NCBI RefSeq assembly: GCF_016545825.1
Contig: NC_052621.1
Span: 21,850,940-21,914,939, forward strand
DNA from: Eucalyptus grandis
Lineage: Eukaryota > Streptophyta > Magnoliopsida > Myrtales > Myrtaceae
Length of the DNA stretch: 64,000 nt
Direction: 5' to 3'
Shown here: positions 33,173 to 44,262 of the stretch, in pieces
Position numbering within the stretch: position 1 is the first letter of the stretch
Layout of the letters: every line of letters begins with the position of its first letter
The notes under the pieces: generated by a model
Seen by the model: only the letters and a program-made list of their open reading frames with translations
What the model was told of the DNA's origin: nothing
Database searches by the model: none
Made by a program: the position numbers and the translations under genes

Positions 33173-35305
33173 TCACAAAGGCAACAGGTTACATTCCTTT
33201 GCTTTCAATTTTCTTTCCAAGCCAAAAAATTTCAATCCCGATAAAACTAGGTCTGCAGTCTTCTTCTGCATGTGTTCAACCAGCATGTCCTCATAAACAA
33301 TTGCATCTGATTCCTTCAAAAGTTTGTGCTGTTGCATACTTGAAAAGACTTTTCTAGCTTCTTCTATTGTCCCATGCTTACAAAATCCAGAGATGACAGC
33401 ACAGAATGCAACATCACTTGGAGGGAAGCCCTCTTGCACCATCTCATCCAGGACTTCAACCACTTTCTCAGCCTGCCCTGACTTAGTTGCATGGAGAATC
33501 GTCAGAGAGTATTTGAACTCCATGGGTCCACTCATAACACTGGCCAGGCAATCACGGATGAGCATCATAGTCGCATCAATCTCCCCGATTTTGCTGAGTC
33601 CTTTAGCAAGAGAACAATATGCATCTATAGAGGGGAGACACGACATCTCCATTATCTTATTATAAAATGTGCACGCCTCTTTTATTTCCCCGAGCGCAAC
33701 AAGACATTCGATTGTGATACTGTAAGTCAAGGAATTGGGCTTGATTTGGGTGCTCTTCATTTCATCAAATAGAGACATTACTAATTTCACATCCCCAGAC
33801 TTTTTCAAAGCCCCCAACAGGATATTGTAGATCGACACGCTGCAGTAACCTTTTACTTTCAAGTCCCTGAAAACATCTAAAGCTATTGGTATCCTCTCTT
33901 CCACACAAACGAAAGATGAGAAGAAACTGGAGAGATCGTTCATCACAGAAAATCCAAACTTCTCCATCTGCATCAGCAACTTGCTGAAATCCTCCATTCT
34001 TCTCATCTCAGCGTAAGAAACCAGAATGGGATTAACTGTCCTGAAATCTGGCCAAAGATCATCCTGCAACATTATAAAGAAAAGCTTGTGAGCCTTATCA
34101 ACATGCTTGACACTACACAAGCCTTCAATAAGAGCGTTATAGATCCGCAAGTCAGCCTGATATCCTAAGTCAATTAAATCCTTCAACAAGCCACAAGCAG
34201 ATTCAACTTTGCCACATGCAACAAATGACTCAACTAATACGCCATAAATCGCCCGATCAATTAAAAAACATTTTGCTTTCATCTCCTGAAACAGCTCAAA
34301 GGCCTTGTCCGTTCTCTTTCCTTTACACAATCCCGTAACCAAGGTTCCATATGCCATAACATCAGCCTTGACACCATCTCTCTTCATTTCCTCCCACACC
34401 CCTAAGCATCCGTCTAAATTCCCCTCCGAAACCAATATCTTAACCATTGCCGTGTATGCAAAAACATCCGGCTTGCACAAGTTTGCTCTCATTTTAGCCA
34501 AAATCTCCATCATTTCATTAATCCTCCCTGCCTTACACAATCCTTTTATCAGGATCATGTAAGTGACGCTATCCTCAACTAGGCCATCAAACCTAAAATC
34601 ATCGTAAACAGACAATGCCAGATCCAAATGATCAGTCCTCACCAACCCATCAATAATCTTGTTATACAAGAAAACACGTGGCTTCACGCCGAACTTCTTC
34701 ATCTTCTCATACACATAGTAAAGCCTCAATCCCCTCCTGGCATCCGCATGCATCCTAATCAAAATCTCGAATTGCTTCTCACTAGGCGGCTTCCAATGCG
34801 AGTCCATCAACTCGGGCACCTGGTCAGCAGCCCGGAACTTGTCGTTCCTATTCAAGCAATAAGCAAGTGCATTATAGGCAGCATAGTCATGCCTATAACC
34901 CTTTTGCCTACCTGCCCAAGCAAAGAACTTGGAGGCGATCGTGGCGTTATTCTCCGCCTTGAGCACCTCGGCGACGACGGGCGGGCCCCAGTCGCCGCGG
35001 TTCCGGCGGAACGCGTCGACGATGAACCGGGCGATCGGAGAGAGGCGGCGCGAGGCGGCGAGGGAGGAGGCAGGCTCGGGCGCCGGCGGCGGAGATTGGA
35101 GGGCGCCGTGGTGGTCCGGGTCCCATTCGTGGAGGTGGAAGGGGGCCGGAGGGCTCGTGGGTCTCGGGCTTCGCCGGGCGGCGATGGCCTTGCGGGAGGA
35201 GAAGAGGCCGCCGTACACGACGGGGCGGTTCTGGGAGGACTTGCGGTGGCCGTAGAAGAAGTAAGGCTTGAAGGGCTCCGGCGCCGGACGGTGGTTGGGC
35301 GGCAT
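33173..35305 (-). CDS. P-class pentatricopeptide repeat protein, At4g20740-like, 710 aa
   Basis: The gene is intronless with ATG at 35305 and stop at 33173. The N-terminus MPPNHRPAPEPFKPYFFYGH resembles At4g20740-type proteins. A Pro/Ala-rich stretch follows (about residues 45-85) that may serve organelle targeting. Then come ASKFFAWAGRQKGY, typical of P-class PPR proteins, and about 14 repeats of 35 residues, such as RVFLYNKIIDGLVRTDHLDL, SVTYMILIKGLCKAGRINEM, DVFAYTAMVKILVSEGNLDG and LRIYNALIEGLCSVKHVDKA. P-class PPRs bind organelle transcripts for processing, stability or translation. There is no editing (E/DYW) domain. Homologues in Arabidopsis are reported as embryo-essential (the name EMB3131 is from memory). 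No damage was seen. The 3' end lies about 100 bp from the SET pseudogene, on the same strand. Confidence 0.93.
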   Translation of the reverse strand: MPPNHRPAPEPFKPYFFYGHRKSSQNRPVVYGGLFSSRKAIAARRSPRPTSPPAPFHLHEWDPDHHGALQSPPPAPEPASSLAASRRLSPIARFIVDAFRRNRGDWGPPVVAEVLKAENNATIASKFFAWAGRQKGYRHDYAAYNALAYCLNRNDKFRAADQVPELMDSHWKPPSEKQFEILIRMHADARRGLRLYYVYEKMKKFGVKPRVFLYNKIIDGLVRTDHLDLALSVYDDFRFDGLVEDSVTYMILIKGLCKAGRINEMMEILAKMRANLCKPDVFAYTAMVKILVSEGNLDGCLGVWEEMKRDGVKADVMAYGTLVTGLCKGKRTDKAFELFQEMKAKCFLIDRAIYGVLVESFVACGKVESACGLLKDLIDLGYQADLRIYNALIEGLCSVKHVDKAHKLFFIMLQDDLWPDFRTVNPILVSYAEMRRMEDFSKLLMQMEKFGFSVMNDLSSFFSSFVCVEERIPIALDVFRDLKVKGYCSVSIYNILLGALKKSGDVKLVMSLFDEMKSTQIKPNSLTYSITIECLVALGEIKEACTFYNKIMEMSCLPSIDAYCSLAKGLSKIGEIDATMMLIRDCLASVMSGPMEFKYSLTILHATKSGQAEKVVEVLDEMVQEGFPPSDVAFCAVISGFCKHGTIEEARKVFSSMQQHKLLKESDAIVYEDMLVEHMQKKTADLVLSGLKFFGLERKLKAKECNLLPL

Positions 35306-35887
35306 CTGGAGTCCTTCTGGTGGCGTCGCCGCCGCCGCCGCCGTCGGACGGCTTAGAGAGTGGAGGAGAGACGGCCGGCGAGCGCAGCTTAGGTTGTAGG
35401 AATTTGCTTCTTGAGGTTTACAATTTTTGAAATTGCAATGTGCACCCTATATTTTGGAGTCCATTTCAATTGTACCCCTCCACTATGACTTTCGGCCAAA
35501 TTCTCATCCAAAAAAATTTCAATCTCATACTCTCCCCCATTGATGGTGTCGGCTGCGGGCGCACATCCATCCTGCAAATTCGGCAAATTTATAATGTGCC
35601 CCTGATCTTTTGAAAGTTCACTGCAATGCCCTTACTTTGATTGTAAAATCAAAAGGAATTAATCATAGTAAGAAGGAGAAAATGAAAAAAATTTAAAAAG
35701 TAACAAGGAAACAAACTAGACGATAGAAGGGAAAAGGGATAAATAGTAATAATGATAGGTGGCGCCTCCGCCCCTTTACCATGCGAGGAAATTTTTTATT
35801 TAAAAAAAATAACCTATCATATTTTACTTATCTTGAATTCTCTTTCAATCATGGTCGATGCCTATGATGGCAAAGCACGTAATTTAA
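35306..35887. other. PPR upstream region
   Basis: A short GC-rich leader (gccgccgccgcc at about 35327-35341) gives way to AT-rich DNA. No other gene seen. The Tourist-like element starts at 35888. Confidence 0.5.
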
Positions 35888-36552
35888 GGGTGTGTTTAGT
35901 TTGGCATTTGGGAAAGTCAAAGGCTTTTAACCTAAAGGAGCTAAGATACTATCATAATTGATAATTAATGAATGAGTGATCTCCTTCGGCTCATCAGCAT
36001 TTCCCCTCAAAGTACCAACTTCTCGGCTAAGAAATCGGCAACATTTCTTAAGGCGCCAGAGTGGGAAATCATGGAAATTGGCAACATCACATAGCAGTCC
36101 ATGATGGGTGGAAATTTTCTCACGCTTGAGGCCAGAAAGGGAGTTTTGGACTTCACCACATGGGTGTGGGTGAATGAGGATAAATGCGGCCACGACATGG
36201 ACTAAGCACAGGCCACTCTAATTAGGCAAACATCGCAGAAGATGAAAGCGAACAAGCATGGTAACATTGCGAAGCAAAATAAGCGTTGAGTGAAACAAAA
36301 GGAACCGGGAGCAGAGAAGTAGGGTTTTATTTTTTCAAATGAGGCAAAAGTGAACTTTTTAATAAGATTTTGAGGACAAAAAAGGCAGCTGGTCAAATTT
36401 CATTAATTGATGGAGTAGCATTCTTGTCTTAAGCTTTGCCAAAATCAGCATTCGGCCAAAGAGGTCTCAAAACTTTTTGCCAAACACTCAGAATTTTCAT
36501 CAAGAGGCTTTGAAAGCATAAAACTCTTTGGGAATTTAAAGGAAACACACCC
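35888..36552. mobile_element. Tourist/PIF-Harbinger-like MITE with TAA target duplication
   Basis: The left end gggtgtgttt (35888-35897) is mirrored by aaacacaccc (36543-36552). TAA precedes the left end (35885-35887) and TAA follows the right end (36553-36555). The 3-bp TAA/TTA duplication and GGGTGTGTTT-type ends are the signature of Tourist elements mobilised by PIF/Harbinger transposases. The subterminal parts also pair (ttgggaaagtcaaaggctttt against aaagagttttatgctttc). The interior holds short open frames without transposase motifs. Confidence 0.88.
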
Positions 36553-38102
36553 TAAGTAGGCCCTGCATGTCGGAAATCCAATTAAAGAAAAGAAAAGAAA
36601 AAAGGAAAGGAAAAAAAATTGTAAAAATCATTCCTATTAGTGATTTTTGTCTAAAATTGACTGAAATAACTATATTAATAACTTGTTAGAAAATATAGGA
36701 CTAAATTGATAAATTGCCAGGCTTATGATAAAATTGATAAAATTAAAATGTTTATGATTGAATTAATTACTATATAATTAATTTTTGACTTTTTGAACAA
36801 TTATCCATCTCAACGATATCGTGATTAAACTTTCTCCGTCTCATGAATTAAGGGATCTCTCTCTATTTCTTATTTATGTATCAAATGATGCCAAAAATGC
36901 GAAATTCAATAGACCTCCTCCATCTATTTCATAAAATCTTCTTCTTCCATGCCAGTACCTTAGTAATGCATGATTATACTTTCCAACCCACAAGCTTAGG
37001 AGGTCAAATTTGCTCGTAGTAATAACACATGAATACCGTGTAATGAATAAGCTTATAGATTTTTAGCATTTTGGTGGTATTGCGGCGATTCTTAAATAGA
37101 ACGATTCATTTGGACCTTGTGTATTGAATTTATGGCGGCCTTTTCAGCAACTTTTCAGAGGACATTGTTAAGTTGGTCACGTCTCTCGACTCTTTTATTT
37201 TACAAAGAAAAAACCGTAATCTTCAATAATTAATTATTGACTTTCGCTTGTGTGGTCTCCATGAACGCTAAAGAAAACGAAAACATAAGGTTTTATTGAT
37301 TCTCATCGCCTGATTTCCCTCTCAACGTCTTCCTCTTTTAATATTCAGAGTCCCTTTTTCTTCCCAACCTCTTTTTTAACTCACGCGCTCTCGGTCTCAA
37401 CTTTTCAACCTATTAATGCAATGAAACTGGAAAAAAGAAAACAAAAAAGTTGTTGCTTATTTTTTTTTGGGTGAAATTCTAAATAAATCCAAGACTAAAA
37501 AGCTCCTATCTAAATTAAGGAGGTCTCTCAGTCTCAAGTTTCCGACCAATTGTTAATTCAACGAAACTGAAAACAGAATATGTTGATTTTCTTCTCCAAA
37601 ATTAAGAATCCAAGACTAAAAGAAATAACTTTTACTTGTTATTTATTGATCGAAATGTTACGGTGACCGCATTACGACTCTTTCAAGTCCGAAACTCTTG
37701 ACCGCATTACGACTCTTTCAAGTCCGAAACTCTTGAAATTTTCATGCCAGTCAAATATTGACACGTAGATTCACGCATTATGTTTTTATGATTTACTGAA
37801 ATTTGAATATTATTTTGGATTTTTACGGGAAAGCAAAACAAGATGGGCCTCTAATAACTATAACCACTATTTTTGTTTGTATTTTATGTATTTCAGTGTC
37901 GACGCAATTAGAACTAAATGCCCAAAAATAAAACGAAAAATTTAATAGTGAAACAAGCAATTTCAGGGACACATATTGCATCCGCTTAACTCTCTAACTT
38001 GTCCCTCGAAATGCCATCAATGAATTTTCAACAGAAGTAATTTCACATATTTTGGCAAAATGGGGGAAAATGACATGTGGAAAGTATTTGCTTGGACGTA
38101 AG
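36553..38102. other. AT-rich intergenic DNA before the Copia element
   Basis: No coding frame seen. It contains a fragment related to the 28.4-kb foldback element and a perfect 35-bp tandem repeat. Confidence 0.5.
37665..37734. repeat. Perfect 35-bp tandem duplication
   Basis: gaccgcattacgactctttc and the following 15 bases occur twice in direct succession without a mismatch (37665-37699 and 37700-37734). Confidence 0.92.
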
Positions 38103-38717
38103 TGTTAGAAAATAAGTAAAATTGATTTTGTTTTTATTAGTTTTTTGGCCAGGAGTAAGCATGATGCATGAACTCTTCAAACCAGCAAAGATAGGTGTCT
38201 TCAAGAAGCCCGCGTTGATCAAGGAAAGGAGCTGGCAACACAAAGGAGAATATAGCATGCATGAAGACAAGTGTGTGGGCCCAACATTGAACACACGAGC
38301 TGGACGTGGCAAAGGGTTATGGCATGAGGCATACATGTCATCTCTCTACTTTTGGCTTGTCAACAGTGAGAGACTTCTACATGATGTATGGGACACGAAG
38401 ACTCACTTTGGAGGACAGCCTGCACCAAAAAACCTTTGCCGCTTCACCAGGCGGTGGTCTTCTCCTTATATATACGTTTACTTGGTACAAGGGATGTAGG
38501 GAAAACAGAGATCGCTTCTGAAAAAAACAGAGAGAGATCGAGAGAGAGTGAACTTTTCTAACCTGTAGAGAAAAGTTTATTCTTAGCTTTGTATTGCATC
38601 CGACTACATACTAAACATCTTATTGTCTTGTGTCGTTCATCTCTTTTCATTCATCTCCTTTTTTTGTTATGTTTTGCATGCGAGTTTCCACAAATCTTTA
38701 TCCTTTTGATTCCAACA
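38103..38717 (+). repeat. 5' LTR of Copia element
   Basis: It begins TGTTAG and ends CCAACA, and is followed by a worn primer-binding site (ttggtctcggaac, against the initiator-Met-type TGGTATCAGAGC). A ctccttatatatacg TATA-like signal lies at about 38460-38475. Only the first 323 bp (to 38425) match the 3' LTR. Confidence 0.85.
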
Positions 38718-41700
38718 ATTGGTCTCGGAACTAACAATGGCATCCACCAATTCCGTTCAATTGTGATTTCCAAAGTTGAAAACAACTAATCTATATGGAT
38801 GAAAGTTCTTTTTAAATCGCAAGATTTGTGGAATCTGGTGGAGAATGACTACACCAAAGTGGTTGATGCAGAAGAATTCAATGCTTTGAGGAAAGAGGAG
38901 AAAGAATTGTTGGTGAACCCCGAAATAAATATTAGAAAATATTGTATGTAATCTTTCAAGTCATAGAGGAATCGATATTTGAAAAAAAAATATTGAGGGC
39001 AGAGACCGCAAAAGTAGTGTGGGATATTTTGCAAAAATCCTATAAAGGCAATGATCGTGTTAGGCCAGTGCGACTCCAAACACTTCGAGGAGATTTTGAC
39101 TCTTTACGCATGAATGACTCGGAATCTATATTGGCATACTTTGATCGTGTACAAACCGTTGTTTACCAATTGAGGGTTAATGGTGAAGAACTCTAGGATG
39201 TACAAGTGGTTGAAAAAATCTTGAGGTCTTTGACTAACATATTTGACTACGTTGTTGCGGTGATCGAAGAAGGCCAAGATATATCAACCATGACGTTAAA
39301 GCGGTTGATGGGTTCATTATGCCTGCATGAGCAAAGAATGAATCAAAAGTCCATTGATTTAGACCCCGAGCAAGCGCTACAAAGTCAGGTCACTCACTCA
39401 AATCGAGGAGGTTGTTATGGTGCCTGAGGTCATGGTGGAAATCTAAATTCCACTGGAAGGTATAAAATACATGACAAGTCAAAAGTCAAGTGTTTTAAGT
39501 TTAACAAATTCGGACATTACAAATCCGAATGTTGAGCAAATATGGGGCACGAGTAGCCAAAACATGTACATGATGTTGATGCTAATGAAAACGTGGTGTT
39601 AGCATGCAAAACGAATGACTCAAGCGCCATGGACGCTAATATTTGGTACCTCGATACTGGGTGCAATAATCACATGTGTGGCTGAAATGAGATATTTTCG
39701 TAGTTAGATGAGACATTTCGTGGTGAAGTCAACTTTAGAAATAAATAAAAAATTACCATGATAGGCAAAGGTAACATTGATATCAGCTCTAAAAATGGTA
39801 CTAACGTTATTGTTGCGGATGTTTATTTTGTGTCGAGACTTTTTTTGGAATTTGTTAAGTGTTGCGCAACTTTCTAAATAAGGCTACAAAGTTAACATTG
39901 AAAATGGAGTTTGCACCATCAGAGGTGTAAACAATAAGTTGATCACTACGGCATAGATGACAAAGAATTGGATGTTCCCTCTACCCCTTCAAACAAAGAT
40001 TTTGTTGAGTTTTCAAGCGATGACAAAAGATAGCAAGTGGCTATGGCATCTTTGCTTTGGTCATCTAAATTCTCATGGACTAAAATTACTGGTCCGGAAA
40101 AAGATGGTGACTAGCACGCCTTTGATTGATAGTCCAGATCGTCCATGTGAAGGATGTCTCATTGGAAAAAAAAAAGCATTGAGAATCCTTTCTAGTTGGA
40201 AAAGCTAGAAGAGCCAAGCAACCTTTGTTATTGGCACATATGGACATTTGTGGTCTTGTTGATGTGGAATCAGTTAGACAAAAAAGGTATACACTAATTT
40301 TTGTCGATGATTTTACTAGAAAAACATGGTTATATTTCTTGAGAGAAAAGTCCGAAGCTTTTGGCAAATTTAAAGAATTCAAAGTCTATGTTGAGAAACA
40401 TGGTGACTTTAATTCAAAGACGTTAAGATTAGATAGTGGTGAAGAATTTACTTTCAGTGAATTAGATTAATTCTGTAAAATTCATGAAGTGAAACCTTAG
40501 TTGACTACTAGCTATACTCCTCAGCAAAATAGCATAATAGAACAATTTCTAAAATAGCGAGGAGTATGCTAAAGGATAAAGCATTACTAAAGAAGTTTTA
40601 GGCAGAAGCCATTGCTTATGCTGTATTTGTGCTAAACAAATGTCCAATAAGGAGCGTTCTTAGAAGAACTCTAGAAAAGGCTTGGAGTGGCAACAAGCCA
40701 AATGTTTCGTTCCTACAAGTATTTAGGAAAAAGTTGGATGACAAAAGCCAAAAGTGCATTTTCATTGGCTATTGTGAGGTGATTAAGGATTATAGGCTAT
40801 ACAATCCAGTCATAGGGAAGGTAATTATTAGCAAGGATGTTCAATTTTTTGAATATGAAGCCTAGGACTAGAACCAAAAGGTTGACCAGAAAAGTAATCC
40901 TATTGAAGATGAACCATTGGCGGAAGAGACAGAAAAATCTTCAACTGAAGATCCATCACTTTTGCCTAGTAGTTCATCCTCTTCACCAGCAATGACTGTA
41001 GAACCGTTGATTCATCATTCGCAATGATTGTAGAAGATGCCAATTAAATTCAAGGATTATGTGGTTACAAGAGATTATGATAGTGACGATGATGAAATCA
41101 CTAATGAAATGATGGTGAATTTTTGTTTATTTGCAAAATGTGACCCAATATCCTATGATGATGCAATTGTAGATAAGAAGTGGATCAAGCAATTGATGAA
41201 AAAATCCACTCCATTGAAAAGAATGACACATGAGTGCTAACTTCTTTGCCATCTAGTAAGAAGGCTGTAGGTGTCAAGTGCATGTACACGACAAAATATA
41301 AAACTGACGGTCGGGTGGATTGTCATAAAGCCAGACTAGTCGTGAAAGGTTACAAGCAAAAGCCAGGTATTGATTACTTTGACATATTTGCATCAATGGC
41401 TCAAATGGATACCATTCGGATGATATTAGCACTTGCTTAGAATCGTTGGAAGATCCATCAAATGGATGTGAAATCAACATTTCTTAACGGTTTCCTTGAT
41501 GGGGAAGTATATGTGGAGAGTATGAGAAGAAAGGGTGTGAAAATCAAGTGTACAAACTAAAGAAAGTATTGTACGGGCTAAAATGGGCACCTCGAGCTTA
41601 GTACATTAGGATTGACACATACTTGTTGGAGCATGGTTTCAAAAGTGCCCATATGAGCATACACTATATCAAGTCAAATCATGATGGTGATCTTATAATT

Positions 41701-42672
41701 ATATGCCTTTATGTTGATGACTTGATATTTACAGAAACTGTGAAAAGATGTTTGTAGAATTAAGTTAGGCCATGACTAATCAGTTTGAGATGATAGATTT
41801 GGGATTGATGTCATATTTTCTCGGCCTTAAAGTGAAGCAGACAAATGAAGGCATATTTATCTCACAGCGGAAATATGTAATGACATTTTGAAGCAACTTA
41901 ATATGGAATCGCTCAAATCAATTTGAACTCCCCTAGCAGAATGGTTGGAGCTGAAGAAAGAAGGAACAAGTGAATTGATAAATTCCACTTATTTTAAAAG
42001 CATTGTTGACAATTTAAGATATTTGACTTCCACTAGGCTGGATATTACTTATGGCATGGGAATTATTACTTGGTTCATGAAGAAACCATACCAGTCACAT
42101 TTGTAGGCGGCAAAAAGAATTCTATGGTACGTCAATGGAACTCATGATCATGGAATTTTATATTCTTACACTGACAATTTCAGCTTAGTGGGGTATACAA
42201 GCAATGGTTGGACAAGTGATATTGAGACACGGAAATGTATTTCTAGATATGCCTTCTTTCTTAGATCAAGAGTAATTTCTTGGTCCTAAAAAAAAAAAAC
42301 AAGTTATTGCATTCTTGACAGCTTGAGTTGAATACATAGCAGTAGCTTCGGTAGCATGTCAAGCGATATAGCTTTGTAGGATGCTTTGTTGAATTGATGC
42401 ATGAACAAAAAGGTCCTATTAAATTGATGTGTGATAACAAGTCGGCAATTGCATTAGCCAAAAACCCTATTTTTCATGGCAGGAGCAATCATATCAACAT
42501 TAAGTATCACCATATTCATGAGTTGGTAAAGATGGTGAAGTTGAGCTTGATTTTTGAAGATCCAAAGATCAAATGCAAATATCCTGACAAAATCATTGAA
42601 GCTAGGTTCGTTCCAAAAATTGAAGACATATGCTTGGTGTTTTTGATTTTCAAAATCAATTTTAAGGGAGGC
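38718..42672 (+). mobile_element. Decayed Ty1/Copia retrotransposon internal region
   Basis: Domain order is gag - protease - integrase - reverse transcriptase - RNase H, which is Copia order. Gag fragments lie at about 38750-39430, then a zinc knuckle near 39490 whose second Cys is Phe. A protease-like WYLDTGCNNHMCG follows near 39645-39683. The GAG-pre-integrase segment (WLWHLCFGHLN) and integrase core (LIFVDDFTRKTWLYFL) lie at 40040-40470. Reverse transcriptase includes ARLVVKGYKQKPGIDYF near 41330 and LYVDDLIF near 41708. RNase H (KLMCDNKSAIALAKNP) lies at 42420-42480. Many stops and frame changes interrupt every domain, so it cannot make a working polyprotein. A purine-rich tract (aagggaggc) precedes the 3' LTR. 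Confidence 0.93.
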
Positions 42673-43326
42673 TGTTAGAAAATAAGTAAAATTGATTTTG
42701 TTTTTATTAGTTTTTTGCCAAGAGTAAGCATGATGCATGAAGTTCTTCAAGCCGCCAGAGATATGTATCTTCAAGAAGCCCATATTGATCAAGGAAAGGA
42801 GTTGGCAACACAAAGGAGAATATAGCATGCATGAAGACATGTGGGCTCAACATTTAACACATGAGTTGGAAGTGGCAAAGGGTGATGGCATGAGGCATAC
42901 ATGCCATCTCTCTACTTTTGACTTGTTAAGATTAAGAGACTTCTGCATGGCGCATGGGACACAAAGACTCACTTAAGAGGATAGCTTGCACTAGAATCCT
43001 CAGGCCAGAGAGGGCCTCAAGTCACCAAGTGCAAAGGTAAGCTTCAAATGAAAGGCAACACAGCTAGATAGAGAGAGTAGCCCTATGTGAGCGAGTTATC
43101 TCTCCGTGATCAAGAAGGGAAGATAGAATAATTGAGTGTGATTGTATTAGCTAGTTTATTTTGACTCTTTTACATGTGGTGTAAGAGTGTTCATTCAGAG
43201 TCTTATGTATCGCAATTTAGTATAACGAGTGTTTTGAGTTGTCTATTACATTTCTCTCGTGTAACTATCACATCGCTTCCGCATACCCTACAAGGTGTAT
43301 TAGAGCAAAGGGTCACATATCCAACA
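42673..43326 (+). repeat. 3' LTR of Copia element, with a non-matching second half
   Basis: It begins TGTTAG after a polypurine tract and ends CCAACA. The first 319 bp (to 42991) match the 5' LTR well. From ctagaatcctcagg onward the sequence is unrelated to the 5' LTR. It is followed by attggtattagag, itself a primer-binding-site-like sequence, as if this were the 5' LTR of a second, truncated element. No 5-bp target duplication was found. Confidence 0.8.
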
Positions 43327-43361
43327 ATTGGTATTAGAGGGCAAAGGGTCACATATCCTAC
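43298..43361. repeat. 34-bp tandem repeat at the LTR end
   Basis: tattagagcaaagggtcaca at 43298 recurs as tattagagggcaaagggtca at 43332. It spans the LTR terminus and the primer-binding-site-like sequence. Confidence 0.7.
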
Positions 43362-43374
43362 CGTTATAAATATT

Positions 43375-44262
43375 CCACTCATCAAAGTCGACAAGATCTA
43401 ATCGCCATAAACAAAATCCTCCTTCATAATTGTCTTTTGACATTAGTTTAGTTTGTATAACGAACATGAGCCGGCTTTGGGAAGCATCTTACCTCACAAA
43501 GGAAAGGATAGGACATGACATCTTTTGCTCGCATTATATTATGTTCTTGCTAAAGTGGTGGGTATGGATGACTAGTGCTGACGATTGCCTTTGAGGGTCG
43601 CCGTAAAAGTTTCGCTTTCATCACATAACGTTTGCATATGAGGCATAACTACCCTACATCACTTGCAATCCAAAGATTCAAGATTGACGATCCCATCACC
43701 ACCGCCCTATCAAAATGCTAACAGTTCGGAAATTTCTTCAAACGAGATAGGTCATAATTAGGCAATGCGACGTGCTTGTATTGTTCTGTATATGAAGAAA
43801 GCCTTTGGATGTTTTTGCTTGAAAAGTTGTGATACTGATATGCTTGAATTCACAACTTTCTTTGTTCATCTCGTACATGACATGAATAAAGAGGGAAAGC
43901 TCACATTCTCACTTTAGGCCTCAAGGATGATTCATATCCTTGGTTTAATGTCTATGTTAATTATTTAAAGATTATGTTTTTTCATCGGTTAACTTAACAG
44001 AAGGGTAGTGCCCGAATTTAAATCTCAACTAGTTCATGGAAAATTTTGACTAAAGTTCAACAGGGTTTTTGAGTTTGCAAGAGAAAATTTCTTTTTCACT
44101 CACAAGTTCACAACGTATTCGCTCTGCATAATTAATATACACTTTTCTCTCTCTTGCCTCGGTCTTGATAGGTGGCATCAGATGCCACCGCACCAAACTC
44201 ATGGACGAGTTAGGCAAATCCAGATTCATGGATATAAAATGATCATGGTCATTTTAAATAGT
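43375..44262 (+). repeat. Dispersed repeat block A, copy 1 (long)
   Basis: Aligns with 56050-57020 over about 890 bp (shared words: aaagtcgacaa, tctaatcgccataaacaaa, gggaagcatctta, gacatgacatctt, cacaactttctttgttcatc, cttaacagaagggta). The last ~170 bp (from about 44095) also match 53167-53335 in inverted orientation. No coding content. Confidence 0.8.
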
